Of a stretch of DNA of 64,000 nt, positions 24,472-35,190 are shown piece after piece. Positions within the stretch are counted from its first letter, which is position 1. Every line of letters begins with the position of its first letter. The position numbers were made by a program, and so were the translations under genes. The notes beneath the pieces were generated by a model. It was not told the DNA's origin. It worked only from the letters and a program-made list of their open reading frames with translations, and did not search any database. Source of the DNA: Budorcas taxicolor (taxonomy: Eukaryota > Chordata > Mammalia > Artiodactyla > Bovidae); contig NC_068928.1 of assembly GCF_023091745.1 (NCBI RefSeq), positions 12,108,001-12,172,000 of the forward strand. Direction: 5' to 3'.

Positions 24472-24745
24472 TTGAAGCTGAGACTCCAATACTTTGGCCA
24501 CTTGATGGATGCAAAGAACTGACTCATTTGAAAAGACCCTGATGCTGGGAAAGATTAAAGGTGGGAAGAGAAGGGGACAACAGAGGATGAGATGGTTGGA
24601 TGCCATCACCAACTCAATGGACATGAGTTTGAGTAAACTCTGGGAATTGGTAATGGACAGGGAGGCCTGGCGTGCTGCAGTCCATGAAGCACTCCAGGTT
24701 GCAAAGAGTCGGACACTACTGAGCAATTGAACTAAGTGAACTAAC
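24472..24745 (+). mobile_element. BovB LINE 3' end, short copy
   Basis: About 270 bp of BovB 3' terminus, from the ccaatactttggccac block to the gaactaagtgaact tail. Moderately diverged. Confidence 0.9.
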
Positions 24746-24806
24746 AAATTATGTAAAATACATAGTTGGCACACAGAGAGAGTTAAATCAAGAAGATGCC
24801 TTTCAG

Positions 24807-25325
24807 AACTTCCCTGGTGGTCCAGTGGTTAAAAATCTACCTTCCAATGGAGGGGAGGCAGGAGTTTGATCCCTGGTCGAGGAACTAAGACTCCACATGC
24901 CAAGGGGCAACTGAACCCTCATCTGACAACTAGACAGCCCACGAGCCACAACTATAGAGCCCACACACTTACCTGCACACCACAACTAAGACCCTGCTGC
25001 TGCTGCTGCTGCTGCTGCTAAGTCGCTTCAGTCGTGTCCGACTCTGTGCGACCCCATAGACGGCAGCCCACCAGGCTCCCCTGTCCCTGGAATTCTCCAG
25101 GCAAGAGTACTGGAGTGGGTTGCCATTTCCTTCTCCAATGCATGGAAGTGAAAAGTGAAAGTGAAGTCGCTCAGTCGTGTCTGACTCTGTGCGACCCCAT
25201 GGACCGCAGCCCACCAGGCTCCTCCGTCCAGGGGATTTTCCAGGCAAGAGTACTGGAGTAGGGTGCCATCGTCTTCTCCGCAACTAAGACCCTACACACC
25301 CATAAATAAATATTTTTTTAAAAAA
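24807..25325 (+). mobile_element. CHR-2-type SINE carrying a Bov-A2
   Basis: Head at 24807 (aacttccctggtggtccagtgg). The body continues through ggaactaagactccacatgcc to the caactaagaccct region, is interrupted at 24996-25280 by a Bov-A2, then resumes and ends with acccataaataaatattttt. A nested, datable pair. Confidence 0.85.
24996..25280 (-). mobile_element. Bov-A2 (dimeric) SINE with (GCT)n tail
   Basis: Two antisense Bov-A units led by about eight GCT triplets. A perfect 13-bp target duplication, caactaagaccct, lies at 24983-24995 and 25281-25293. It landed inside the CHR-2-type SINE. Confidence 0.93.
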
Positions 25326-25985
25326 GAAAGATACTGGTTGGATGACTGAACTGATAAATAACTGACTAGGTCTATACTGGCCTCATCATTCAATCTCAAC
25401 AGTACCTGGCATAATTTGCCTTTGCCCCCTGGTTTTCAAAACATGTTGTTAATATTTAATATCTGGAAATGTGTTATAATACCATATCATGAAACACATT
25501 TGGGTACAACTCATTCTTGAACCCACTGGTGTAACACTTCCTAAGCTTTCCAGCTCTCAAGAGAAGGACCAATGCCTAAGAGACAAGCAGCACCTCCTCT
25601 GGGCAGCACGTTTCATCACACTGGTCTTCACACTCCTGGCCCCGGATCAAGGGCCACTCCACCTGGCAAACATCCCACACTCATTCCAACCTTTCTGTGT
25701 TTATGTAAAGTTTTTACCTGCAACAGGTTTTCCTACCAAGAATGATGTAAAAACAGCCCACTTAAATAAACAAATGGAGACATCAATCTTTTCTAACTGT
25801 CTCACAGGCAGCAGCCATATAGACACAACTGAAATGAAGTTCTTAATAAGTAAACATTGCTTCATCAGTCTTACAGTTAAAAGTAATACCAAACAGAATT
25901 TTTTCACTAAGGAGAAAAACGTAAACTATGGACTTAAGTTAATAAAGTGTTAATGTTGGTTCACTAATTTAAAAATAAGTACCTC
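25326..25985. other. Intron with possible old L2 text
   Basis: Only a weak impression of L2 at about 25600-25700 (ctggccccggatcaagggccactcc). Not assigned. The 154-codon ORF at 25489-25953 has no recognisable domain. Confidence 0.35.
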
Positions 25986-26095
25986 GGGAATTCCCTGGTG
26001 GTCAGTGATTAGGACTTCACACTTTCACTGCTGTGGGTCCAGGATCAATCCCTGGTCAGGGAACTAAGATCTTGTAAGCCAGGCATTGCCATCAT
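25986..26095 (+). mobile_element. CHR-2-type SINE
   Basis: ggaattccctggtggtcagtg head, then tcaatccctggtcagggaactaagatc. Confidence 0.85.
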
Positions 26096-26099
26096 TAAT

Positions 26100-26225
26100 A
26101 CGAGATGTTAACAGGGGAAACCAGGGCAGGGAGGCGATTATGTTTGAGGGATACAGGGGAATTCTCTGTATTTTCTCCTCAACTTTTATGTAAACCTAAA
26201 ACTGCTTTGAAAATTGTCTATTAAT
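26100..26225 (+). repeat. L1M 3' terminus
   Basis: ctcaacttttatgtaaacctaaaactgctttgaaaa, the typical last part of L1M 3' UTRs. Confidence 0.6.
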
Positions 26226-26674
26226 GTGTATTTAAATATATATGGAAAATGTGAAGATCCCACAAATAAATTTTAAACTTCTCTGATACCCTCCCAGCCC
26301 CTCACCCAAAAAAAAAAAAAGAGAGAGAGAAAAGGTAAAAAAGTAAAAATATACAGAAAGGTCTTCAGCATGGCCCTTAGCCAGCTGATGGGAACTAGGT
26401 CTCCAGTTGCCATTAACAATCCTCTGGGTCTTGCAAAGGTGAAAGGTAAAAATATAGAGAGAAAGGAGGAATGAAGAGGCGTTAAGGTCTTACACTAAAG
26501 AATTCAGTTCCTCAGGCAACAAAAGGCCCTCACTTGGTCTACTTAAATAAACAAGCATGTAAGTTATCACTTTGCTAGTTCTCTCACATACATACAGCAC
26601 AACTGAACTTGCGAAGTTCTTTAAAATGAAGATTGGTTCATGACAGTTTTTGCGTTGTTATTGTGTGTTTTCTT

Positions 26675-26780
26675 TTTTTCGGTCAAGCCATGGCCCTTGA
26701 GGGATCAGGAATCAAACTCATGCCCCCTGCAATAGATGCACACAGTCCTACCCACTGGACAGCCAGGGAATTCCCAATAG
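26675..26780 (-). mobile_element. CHR-2-type SINE
   Basis: Antisense: tttttcggtcaagccatggc, atgccccctgca, and cccactggacagccagggaattccc at the head. Confidence 0.82.
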
Positions 26781-28400
26781 CCTTTTTAACTTACAGAGTA
26801 ACAACAATAATTTTTTTTTAATCAAGGAGGAAAGGTAAATACATACACACACAAAATTTATTTAGTTAAAGAAAAAGGGTAAAAATAAAAACATAAAACA
26901 AGAGACAAGGGTAGGAGATGGAAGAGTCACCTTACACTAACATATTCGGTTCCTAAGCAACAGGAGGCTAGCACCCAGCTACATGAGTGCCAATCACAAC
27001 TACAAAGCAAGCTCTCCCCAAACTGATGATATGCTTTCATTTTAGACATAAGGAAACAAAAGAAAACACGTCCAGATCAAAGAGGCATCAGAATCTCCTG
27101 TTAACACTGTATTCAAAAACAGTTTTTAAACTCGAGTTGTTTTTTTTTCTTCCCTCGAACAAGACACTGCCAGGCAGTCATTTTATGCGCTACAACTCTT
27201 CTCCAACAATTTCAAAAACTTAAGATAGCACACTTTGAGCAAAGTAATCCTAATGGTAAAAAAAAAAAAAAAGTAGTTCTTTTGAAAGCTCCTAAAAGTA
27301 GGAGGAAATAGGGGACAAGTTTTTTGTTTTACTTTTTGCCTAGCTAACCACAAATGATTCAGTTAATGTCAGTGTCAGTATCTTTGTAACCTACTCTGCA
27401 TGCCATCAAGAAAAAAATGCAAACCACAAAAACCACCTAAAATGCATATTTGTGAGGACTAACAACTTATAGAACAGATATTCACTAACCACATAAAGCA
27501 GACAGCAACCAAGTCTGTATTTTGGTCTTAACACTAAATTCAAAATACAAAACTTGAGGCAAGAAGGAAGTGAGCTTCAAGAACAATATGAAAACCACAG
27601 AACATAAATAATGAACGGAACTTGTAATCATATTTTCATACTTCCAAATTTTTTTTACACACAGAGAGAGGAGTATCTTAAGGAAACTTTAACCTTTCCC
27701 CTTTATCCTGATTTTTGAAAGGAAGATCAAAGAAAAGCAGTTTAAACTCACACGTTCCTCCAGTTATGCAACGCAGATTTAGACATTACACTTCAAAACC
27801 CCAGCCATTACTTCAGCACCACCAGTCCAAATATCATCACGGAGCTTTGAAGCGGCCCTAATGGTATCTTCCATTTGCAAGTAACACTTCTGTAGTCAAA
27901 AGATCTTACCCCGGGTAGATGTTAATGTAAAACCACTCAGACTACACAGACACACACGCCTGGAGGCAGACTAGAAGGTGTTCAGAAGTCAATGTAACAC
28001 CATTACAGAGCGTGTCAGCCTAGGAGCTGTCATAAACACTTCATAATCACTCAGACACACAAACTGGATTCCCCTTAACTCGTTATTTTATTTCACGCTG
28101 AGTACATGTCCAATTGAAAAGGAACAAGAGAAAACGATGCTACAGATAAGCCAATTTTGGCTTATAGCCTTTTTCCACTTTTAAAAGACTGAGCTTGTCA
28201 TATTTTATTGGCATTGTAAACCTACACTGATATAATCTGTGGATTGAAGATAGTTTTGCAGTAGATATCTAACCAAAGAGAAACTGATTATATCAAAGAG
28301 AAGGAAGGCTAAGGTTTTTCTTCTGTAAAATAGGTATCATACAAACTTGTAAGATTGACCGGATGATAAAAAATGACTTACAGTGCCAAAAGGTGCAGGA
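26781..28400. other. Low-repeat intron
   Basis: About 1.6 kb without a clear family. The part at 26900-26975 resembles 26460-26545 (see findings). A short AG run is at 26320-26332 to the left and an A-run at 27260-27273. Confidence 0.5.
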
Positions 28401-28429
28401 AATGGAGCTACTAGAATTCTTAGATATTG

Positions 28430-29640
28430 CAGATGTTAAGTGTATAACGGTACAGGCTCTTTGGAAAACTCCAGGAAATTTCTAATAAAGTTAAATACAT
28501 GCCTAACCTATGACCCAGCAATTCTACTCCTAGGTAGATACTCAAAAACAGAGTATTATTCACAGATCTACAATGATGTTCATAGGAGCTTTATTCACTA
28601 TAGCCAAAAGCCAGAAACACAAATGCCCATCAAAAGAACAGCTAAACAAACTGCAGCATATTCAATCCACAGAATGAAACACAGTCATGAAAAAAATAAA
28701 AAATACAAACTACTACAAAATGTAACAACACGGATGAATTTTTAAAAAGACACAGCACAAAAGATAGACACAAAGTATAACAGCACATGCTGTGTGCCTC
28801 TACGTATACAAAGTTCAATGAGACAAAGCTAATCTACAGTTAGAATAGTGATTACCTTGGGGTTAATACTGTCTGGGGAACCTTCTGAGTAAGAAAAATG
28901 TTCTACATTTTGTTCTCAATGGTAGTTCCATTTATTTGCATGTGTATACACATATATACACACTTACATAAACATACATAAAACATACAGTCATCAAACT
29001 ATAGACTTGACATCTGTACATTTTGTGGTAATCTTTACAGGTATATGTCTTAATTTTTAAAGGTATATGTCATAGAGACACTGTGGTGCCTCCAGACAGA
29101 GGGGTATCACCCAGCACTAGAAATAAATGTGCTATCAGCCATGGCAAGATGTGAGGCAGACGCAAATGCATGTCACTAAGTGAAGGAAGCTGACCTGAAA
29201 TGGCTGCATACTGCATGATTTCAAGTACAGGACATTCTGGAAAAGGCAAAACTACATGGACAGTAAAAAGACCAGTGGTCGCCAGAGGAGGGAGCACACA
29301 AGATTTTTCGATCAGGGCCCAGGCAGAGCGCACTTAGGGCAGTGAGACTCTCTGTGTGATACTGTAATGGTGGGGACGTGTCATTACACATCTGTCAAAA
29401 CCTGCAGCATGTGCAACACTGAAAGCAAATCTAATGTAAACCATGGACTCTGAATGATAATGTGGGGTCGGCACAGGTTCATCAGTTCAAACATGGCACC
29501 ACTCTGATGTGCAATGCTGATTAATGGGGAGGCTATGTGTTTGTGGGGGCAAGAGGATGTGGTGGGAACTCTACGTTCAGCTCAATTTTGCTGTGAACCT
29601 AAACTGCTCTGAAAAATACTTTTTTTTTTCCTTAAGTTAT
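28430..29640 (+). repeat. L1M 3' region (two or more old pieces)
   Basis: Sense L1 text: aacctatgacccagcaattctactcctagg, ttcataggagctttattcac and gatggatgaattttt-like, then a second block at about 29070-29630 with ggaaaaggcaaaactacatgg and tcaattttgctgtgaacctaaactgctct. Confidence 0.75.
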
Positions 29641-29909
29641 CTATCAAAGAAGCTGAGCTGGTTAAATACGAACTTCAATTTTTTCCTCTGTAAACTGGGA
29701 ATAATAGTAACTAGTCAAATTGATAAGATAATAAGACAATAAAGGGTAATGTGCCTAAAATAATGTGTGTAGTACATTCTGATTTTTAATAGTTGTTACT
29801 ATTTGTATTATGAAATTTCACTGTGCAGCACAAGCGTCAAAATTCCCCAAAGCACCCCAACACTGCTCAGGGTTCTACTGCACTCTGCTCAAACCCCCAT
29901 TGTGACATG

Positions 29910-30118
29910 AATCTCATAGACTCAGTACTGCCAACATTTTGGACGCAACAATTTTTGTTATGGGAGGCTGTCTAGTACACGGTACGATGTACAGCATTTC
30001 TGGCTTTTACTCACTAGATGCCAGTAGCAACTCCTAATGATGACAATAAAAAATGTCTGCAAACATAGACAAATGTTTCCTTGGGGGCAAAATCACTCCC
30101 ATTTGGGAAGCTCTGACA
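29910..30118 (-). repeat. MER5A (hAT-Charlie) DNA transposon
   Basis: Antisense MER5A-like text: gccaacattttggacgcaac, ttactcactagatgccagtagcaactcc, tgtttccttgggggcaaaatca. A non-autonomous fossil. Confidence 0.75.
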
Positions 30119-30434
30119 CAGACTGCAATTATGTAGTGACATAGCGCACAAGTAAAATGCGATCTCCTCGAGGCAGGGCTCAGCCCTTAGCTACATTATA
30201 CATCCTAATATGTGGCATAAACCTAAAGTCCCAGTGTGGCTGAAGGGAAAAACAAGGGTTCTGCTAATTAATTTTTTTAAGAGATTTTAGGAAAAGGGGA
30301 TAGACTGGGAATGGAAATAGAATGAAAGCAAACAGCAAAAGATTATAAAATTGACTTGGAATCTTTCTGATACTGACTCCCTAGCACACTTAGAATATCC
30401 AGCAAAAGGCTGAAATCTTGAAACATATTTATTA

Positions 30435-30520
30435 CCATATATACTCATATATACATGTGCATATATATGTGTGTGTGTGCACATACATATGTAAATATAT
30501 ATGTAAATACACACACGTAT
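30435..30520. repeat. AT/TG-rich simple repeat
   Basis: Interrupted TA, TG and CA dinucleotide runs. Confidence 0.8.
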
Positions 30521-30793
30521 CCTACCAGACAATGTACCTGGCACCAGATATATAGACCATGAAAACCTGATCATAGTTCTAGAGACACTTACAAAGAATT
30601 CTCCCAACTGCTAATGTAAAATCAAGATTTCCAGAAAATACTGAAACACACAGGAAAACTGAATCAAAAATTATGAAATCAGAAACTCTTAACTTCATTC
30701 CTTCGGGCCTATGTTCAAAATTCAAACATTAAATAGATTATGAACAAAATTTAGAAGATAGAAATACTACTTCAGTTCCCTTTTAAAGCCCCC

Positions 30794-30915
30794 AGAGGGG
30801 AATTCTCTGGTGGTCTGGTTGTTGAGACACCATGCTTCTACTGTGTGGGGCACAGGTTTGGTCCCTGTCAGGGAACCAGATCCCACATGCCACCTGGTAC
30901 AGCCAATAAGAAAGT
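30794..30915 (+). mobile_element. CHR-2-type SINE
   Basis: ggggaattctctggtggtctgg head, then gtccctgtcagggaaccagatcccacatgcc. Confidence 0.82.
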
Positions 30916-31214
30916 CCCCAGAAACCTATTATTTTCTATTATCTCACCCTTCTCATCTGAAAAAAAAATGAGAACACAGTTATTACTACCGATCAACCTG
31001 AATGAATATTAAGGGAAAGAACAGGCTTATAATGGATAGCACTTAATTTTAATATTTAAAAATACAGATATTTCAATTCCATTATTCTCACTATAGTGTG
31101 TGTGCGTGTGTACACGTATACATGTACAATAAATCTTTGGTATGCTTAACTACACTCAACAACTTTTCCCATCAAATTATATGTATCTAAGCCAGTAGTT
31201 TCAACCAAAATTTT

Positions 31215-31400
31215 CTCTGGAGTTGTGGTTCTCAACCAGAGGATATTTGGCAATGACTGGAGACATTTTTAATTGTCATAATTAAGGGAGTTGGTTTGGG
31301 CATTTAGTAGACAGAAGCCACAGATGTGACTATGTATGCTACAATGTACAGAACAGCCCCCCATAATAAAGAGTCACCTGGTCCAAAATGCCAATAATGG
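31215..31400 (+). repeat. MER5A (hAT-Charlie) DNA transposon
   Basis: Sense MER5A-like text: gtggttctcaaccagaggatatttggcaatg and gtacagaacagccccccataataaagag. The second copy within 1.3 kb, in opposite orientation to the one at 29910. Confidence 0.8.
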
Positions 31401-31606
31401 CAAGAATGAGTCACAAATATATATAACTTGTATTTGCATACTTTGATGTGTTATGTATTAACATTCATTTAAATTAATTTCTTATTTTAAAAAGTATCAG
31501 CCTTTTAAAACAATCATTTGTTAATTCGGTTATCACTTCTGACAGTTCACATCAAGATGACCAGTACTTTTTAAACCAGAAACATATACATAAAGAAAGA
31601 AGACAG

Positions 31607-31825
31607 GGCTTCCCTGGTGGCTCAGTGGTAAAGAATCCATCTGCCAATGCAGGAGACACAGGTTCAATCCCTGATCCTGAGCCTGCTCTCTAGAGCCCCA
31701 GGGCCGCAACTTCACTAGCTGCACTGCAGCTAGAGTAACCCCGCCTGACGCAACTAGAAAAAAGTCCGCATAGCAACAAAGACCACGTCTTTGTTGGTCA
31801 TAAATAAATAAATGCAATAATAAAT
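31607..31825 (+). mobile_element. tRNA-Glu-type SINE with long body (CHR family)
   Basis: Head gggcttccctggtggctcagtgg, Bov-tA-like, but the 3' body has the CHR order: gcaactagaaaaaagtccgcatagcaacaaagacc, then taaataaataaatg. Confidence 0.8.
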
Positions 31826-32179
31826 CTACTTAAATGAATTTTTAAAAAGGAAAGAAAAGTAGATTAAAAGCAAAGGCATAAGAGAAAACCGTGTGATCAA
31901 TGTACTCTATCTAGCTGCAAATAATCCCCCAGGCCAAGGTGAAGAATATTCAAATATGGCAAACTGAAAAAAAAAAAAAAATGGGACTTAGTCTCAAGAT
32001 TAATCATTGCATCTGTAGATGAAAATCTGATTGAGTTCATATACTATGAATCCATCAACATAAAGTTCAAAATAGGTAAAATGACCATAATTCATGGTGT
32101 TAAAGATCAATGTAGTAGGTCAACTAAATCTAAATAAAACTGGAAAAGACAAACTATAAAAAAAAAATTTTTAATCACT

Positions 32180-32335
32180 GTAAATATCTATTTCCTGGTT
32201 TTGATATGGTACTATAATTTATATGTCACCTCTGGGAGAAATTGAGGGAAATGCACCCAGGACTCTAATAGTCTGCAATTTCCCATGAGTCTATAATTTT
32301 TTCAAAATTCAGAGGTTTTAAAAATCAATTTGAAA
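32180..32335 (+). repeat. L1M 3' end
   Basis: gggagaaattgagggaaatgcacccaggactct and tgagtctataattttttcaaaatt, matching old L1M 3' ends. Confidence 0.6.
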
Positions 32336-32416
32336 ATAGACTAAAAATAAAAGCAAAAACATAGAAATGGTCAAAATTACGTACTCATATTTGGTGGGCA
32401 AAGAATGGTCCTTTCA

Positions 32417-32641
32417 GGAGTGTTGAGTTCATGCGTGCTCAGTCATGTCCAACTCTTTGTGACCTCACTGACTGTAGCCCACCAGGCTCCTCTGTCCATG
32501 GGATTCTCCAAGCAAGCATACTTCAGTGAGTTGCCCTTTCCTCCTCCAGGGGACCTTCCTGACCCAGGAACTGAATCCACGTCTCCTGAATCTCCTGCAT
32601 TGGCAGGTGAATTCTTTACCACTGAGCTACCTGGGAAGTCA
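32417..32641 (-). mobile_element. Bov-tA SINE
   Basis: Antisense Bov-tA, tRNA head at the right (ctgagctacctgggaagtc). Flanked by gtcctttca / gtccgttca (32408-32416, 32642-32650), a 9-bp target duplication with one mismatch. It sits exactly where the L1 text breaks. Confidence 0.88.
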
Positions 32642-33627
32642 GTCCGTTCAAGAAATGGTGCTAAATCAATTACATTTTTTTTTTCAATTATATTTTTTAA
32701 ATTTTTTCAATTCAGAAAAGTCTTGACCCCTGTGTCAAACCATATACCAAAAATTTCAAAAGGATTATAAATCTAAAGATAATAGCAATCTTCTAGCAGA
32801 AAACATAACAGAATATTTTCACGGCCTTAGAATAAACAAGGATACAAAAAGCATTGAGAATAGAGTAAACCACTTAAAATTTGATTTGGATTTCCTTCAT
32901 CAAAACACAACATTAAAAAAGGGAAACTTTAAAGAAACCTATAAGGAAGACTAACAGATAAATGATGAAATCAGAAAATGGACTGGATTATTATTTGTAT
33001 CAAATTTAAAGGTGCTGGTTTTGATTACAGTGCTACGGTTATAAAAGATAATGTGCTTGTTCCCAGGAAATATGTATAGAATTTTTTATGGAAGGAGGGC
33101 ATAAATTCTCCTACTGATAAATGGTTCAGAAAAAAACCTGCACACACAGAAAAAATTGAGAGAATGATAAAGAAAAAGTAAAATCTCCTTCACTGGTAAA
33201 TCTGAGTAATGAGTAACAGGAGTTCCTTCTATTAGTACAAAATTTTCTGAAAGTTAAAAATTATTGCAAAATAAAAGCATCTTTAAAGCCACAATAAGAT
33301 ACCAACCCAAACACACAGGAATGGTTAAAATTAGAAAGACTGACAATACCAAGAGCTAGTGAGAATGTGCAGCATGTAAAACTTTCATAAATTGCTGGTG
33401 GGAGTACATACTGGTAAAGCCACTTCAGAAAACTGATTGGCAATATCTACTGAAGTTTTAAACGTACACGTTCACTTCGACACAGCAAATCCACTTCTAG
33501 GTCTACATCCCAGAGAAACGGGTGCAGCATCTATCCACCAAGAAACACATACAAGAGCACCAGAGCAGCTTTATCCACAATATTCAAAAAGCGGAATCAA
33601 CAAAAATGTTAATCAGTTGTATAATGG

Positions 33628-33798
33628 AAAGGCCTCCCCAGTGGCTCAGATGGTAAAGAATCTGCCTGCAATGCAGGAGATTCAGGTTCGATCTTTGGGT
33701 CAGGAAGATCCCCTGGAGAAGGGAATAGCAACCCATTCTAGTATTCTTGTCTGGACAGAGATACCTTTCCATGGGGTTGCAAAGAGTAGGACACTAAA
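33628..33798 (+). mobile_element. Bov-tA SINE
   Basis: Sense copy: ggcctccccagtggctcagatgg head, gatcccctggagaagggaatagc, and tggggttgcaaagagtagg tail. It interrupts L1. Confidence 0.88.
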
Positions 33799-34502
33799 AA
33801 TAGTATACAGCAAAATTAAGAACAAATCACTGCTACATACAATAACATGAAAGAATCTCATAGCCACACTGTTGAGAGAAAGAAGCCAGACACAAAAGAA
33901 TAGACTGGATTATCTCTGACCACCCCGCAACACACACCCTGTTTTTTTTAAGTTCAAGAATAGAAAACACTAATCTCTGGTGATAGAAGTCAGAATAGTG
34001 GTTACTTAGAGGTACAAGGAGGGCAGTAGTGACAGGCAGGTGGCATGAGGGACTCCTGAGTCGCTGGAAAGGGTCTGTGTCTTAATCTGAGTTGTGCCCA
34101 GAAAGTTATATACACACATTAAAAACTCAATCTGCTCACTGATGATCTCTGCACTTGATGGTATTTAACATAGTCAGTGAAATTCGTAAGAAAAACAGCT
34201 GCCTTCCGCACACTCACTGGTCAGCTTGTGTCCAAAGAAGATCTTCCATTTTAGAGTGGAAAAATATCAAAAATATTTCAAACAAGAGATTCCCATTTAC
34301 AATAATAAATTTCAAACTCATTTTTCAAATCAACAAAAGTCACAGAAAGCCACTATTTAAACACTGGAAAGACTAAACTTTAGATATAGACTTGTTTAAA
34401 GTAATACCTAAGGAAACATATTCCACAGAAAATATTTTCCTCTACTGATCTAAGTGAATTCCACAAGCTACTTAAACATTATTCTTCACTTCTGCTTTTA
34501 TT

Positions 34503-34655
34503 AGGGCTTCCCTGCTGGCTCAGATGGTAAAGAATCTGCCTGCAATGCAGGAGACCCACATTCGATGCCTGGGTCGGGAAGATCCCCTGGAGAAGGAACA
34601 GCAACCCACTCCAGTATTCTTGCCTGGGAAATCCTGTGGACAGAGGAGCCTGGCA
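34503..34655 (+). mobile_element. Bov-tA SINE inside a 47-bp duplication
   Basis: Sense Bov-tA (gggcttccctgctggctcag to agaggagcctggca, 3'-truncated before the usual tail). The flanks at 34456-34502 and 34656-34702 are 47-bp direct repeats with 6 mismatches, far longer than a usual SINE target duplication. Confidence 0.88.
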
Positions 34656-35190
34656 GAATTCCACAAGTTATTTCAATATTATTCTTCATTTGTGCTTTTA
34701 TTCACTCTGTGACACCCGAAGATCGTCCATTGCCAAGTGACTAAAGAGCCATCCATTACTTCTCTTTCCAGTAATAAGAGACTGAACCAAACAAAATAAG
34801 GCTCTACTCTCAACAAAGGCAATTCTTTTGATTTGGGTCCATATTCAAACTTTCTCTGCTTGCCAGTTACCCAAATCACTGACTTTAGATTGTTCCCAAA
34901 TGAAACCCATAAAAATTGTTTCCTAGCTAGCAATCTCAACATGGCAAAGTTGGCACCCATCTTCTAACAAATAATAAGCTAATTGGTATTCACCTCAAAT
35001 ATGTCCTTGCAGGTTTTCTCTGAAGTTTTCAATGTAAAGGCAAGACAAAAAGTGTAAAAGCCACACTAAAAGCTTTAGGGAAAATATTTTCTTTTAAGGG
35101 AACAGCTGGACTCTTCTTAGCTCAATGTGTTAGCGACACCTAGTGTTGCTTCTTTGCAGCACACCCAAGAAAACACTCCGAATCTTTACT

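Larger units (their letters stand above)
32360..33950 (+). repeat. L1 3' region, split by two SINEs
   Basis: Sense L1 text: gggcaaagaatggtcctttcag, then ctgtgtcaaaccatatacc and ggattataaatctaaagat, then ccaagagctagtgagaatgtgc and attgctggtgggagtac. The order agrees with one L1 interrupted at 32417-32641 and 33628-33798. Confidence 0.7.

Noticed and set aside
25489..25953. 154-codon plus ORF as an unannotated exon or small gene
   Set aside because: No recognisable domain, splice context or codon pattern. It is AT-rich chance reading on the strand opposite BCAS3.
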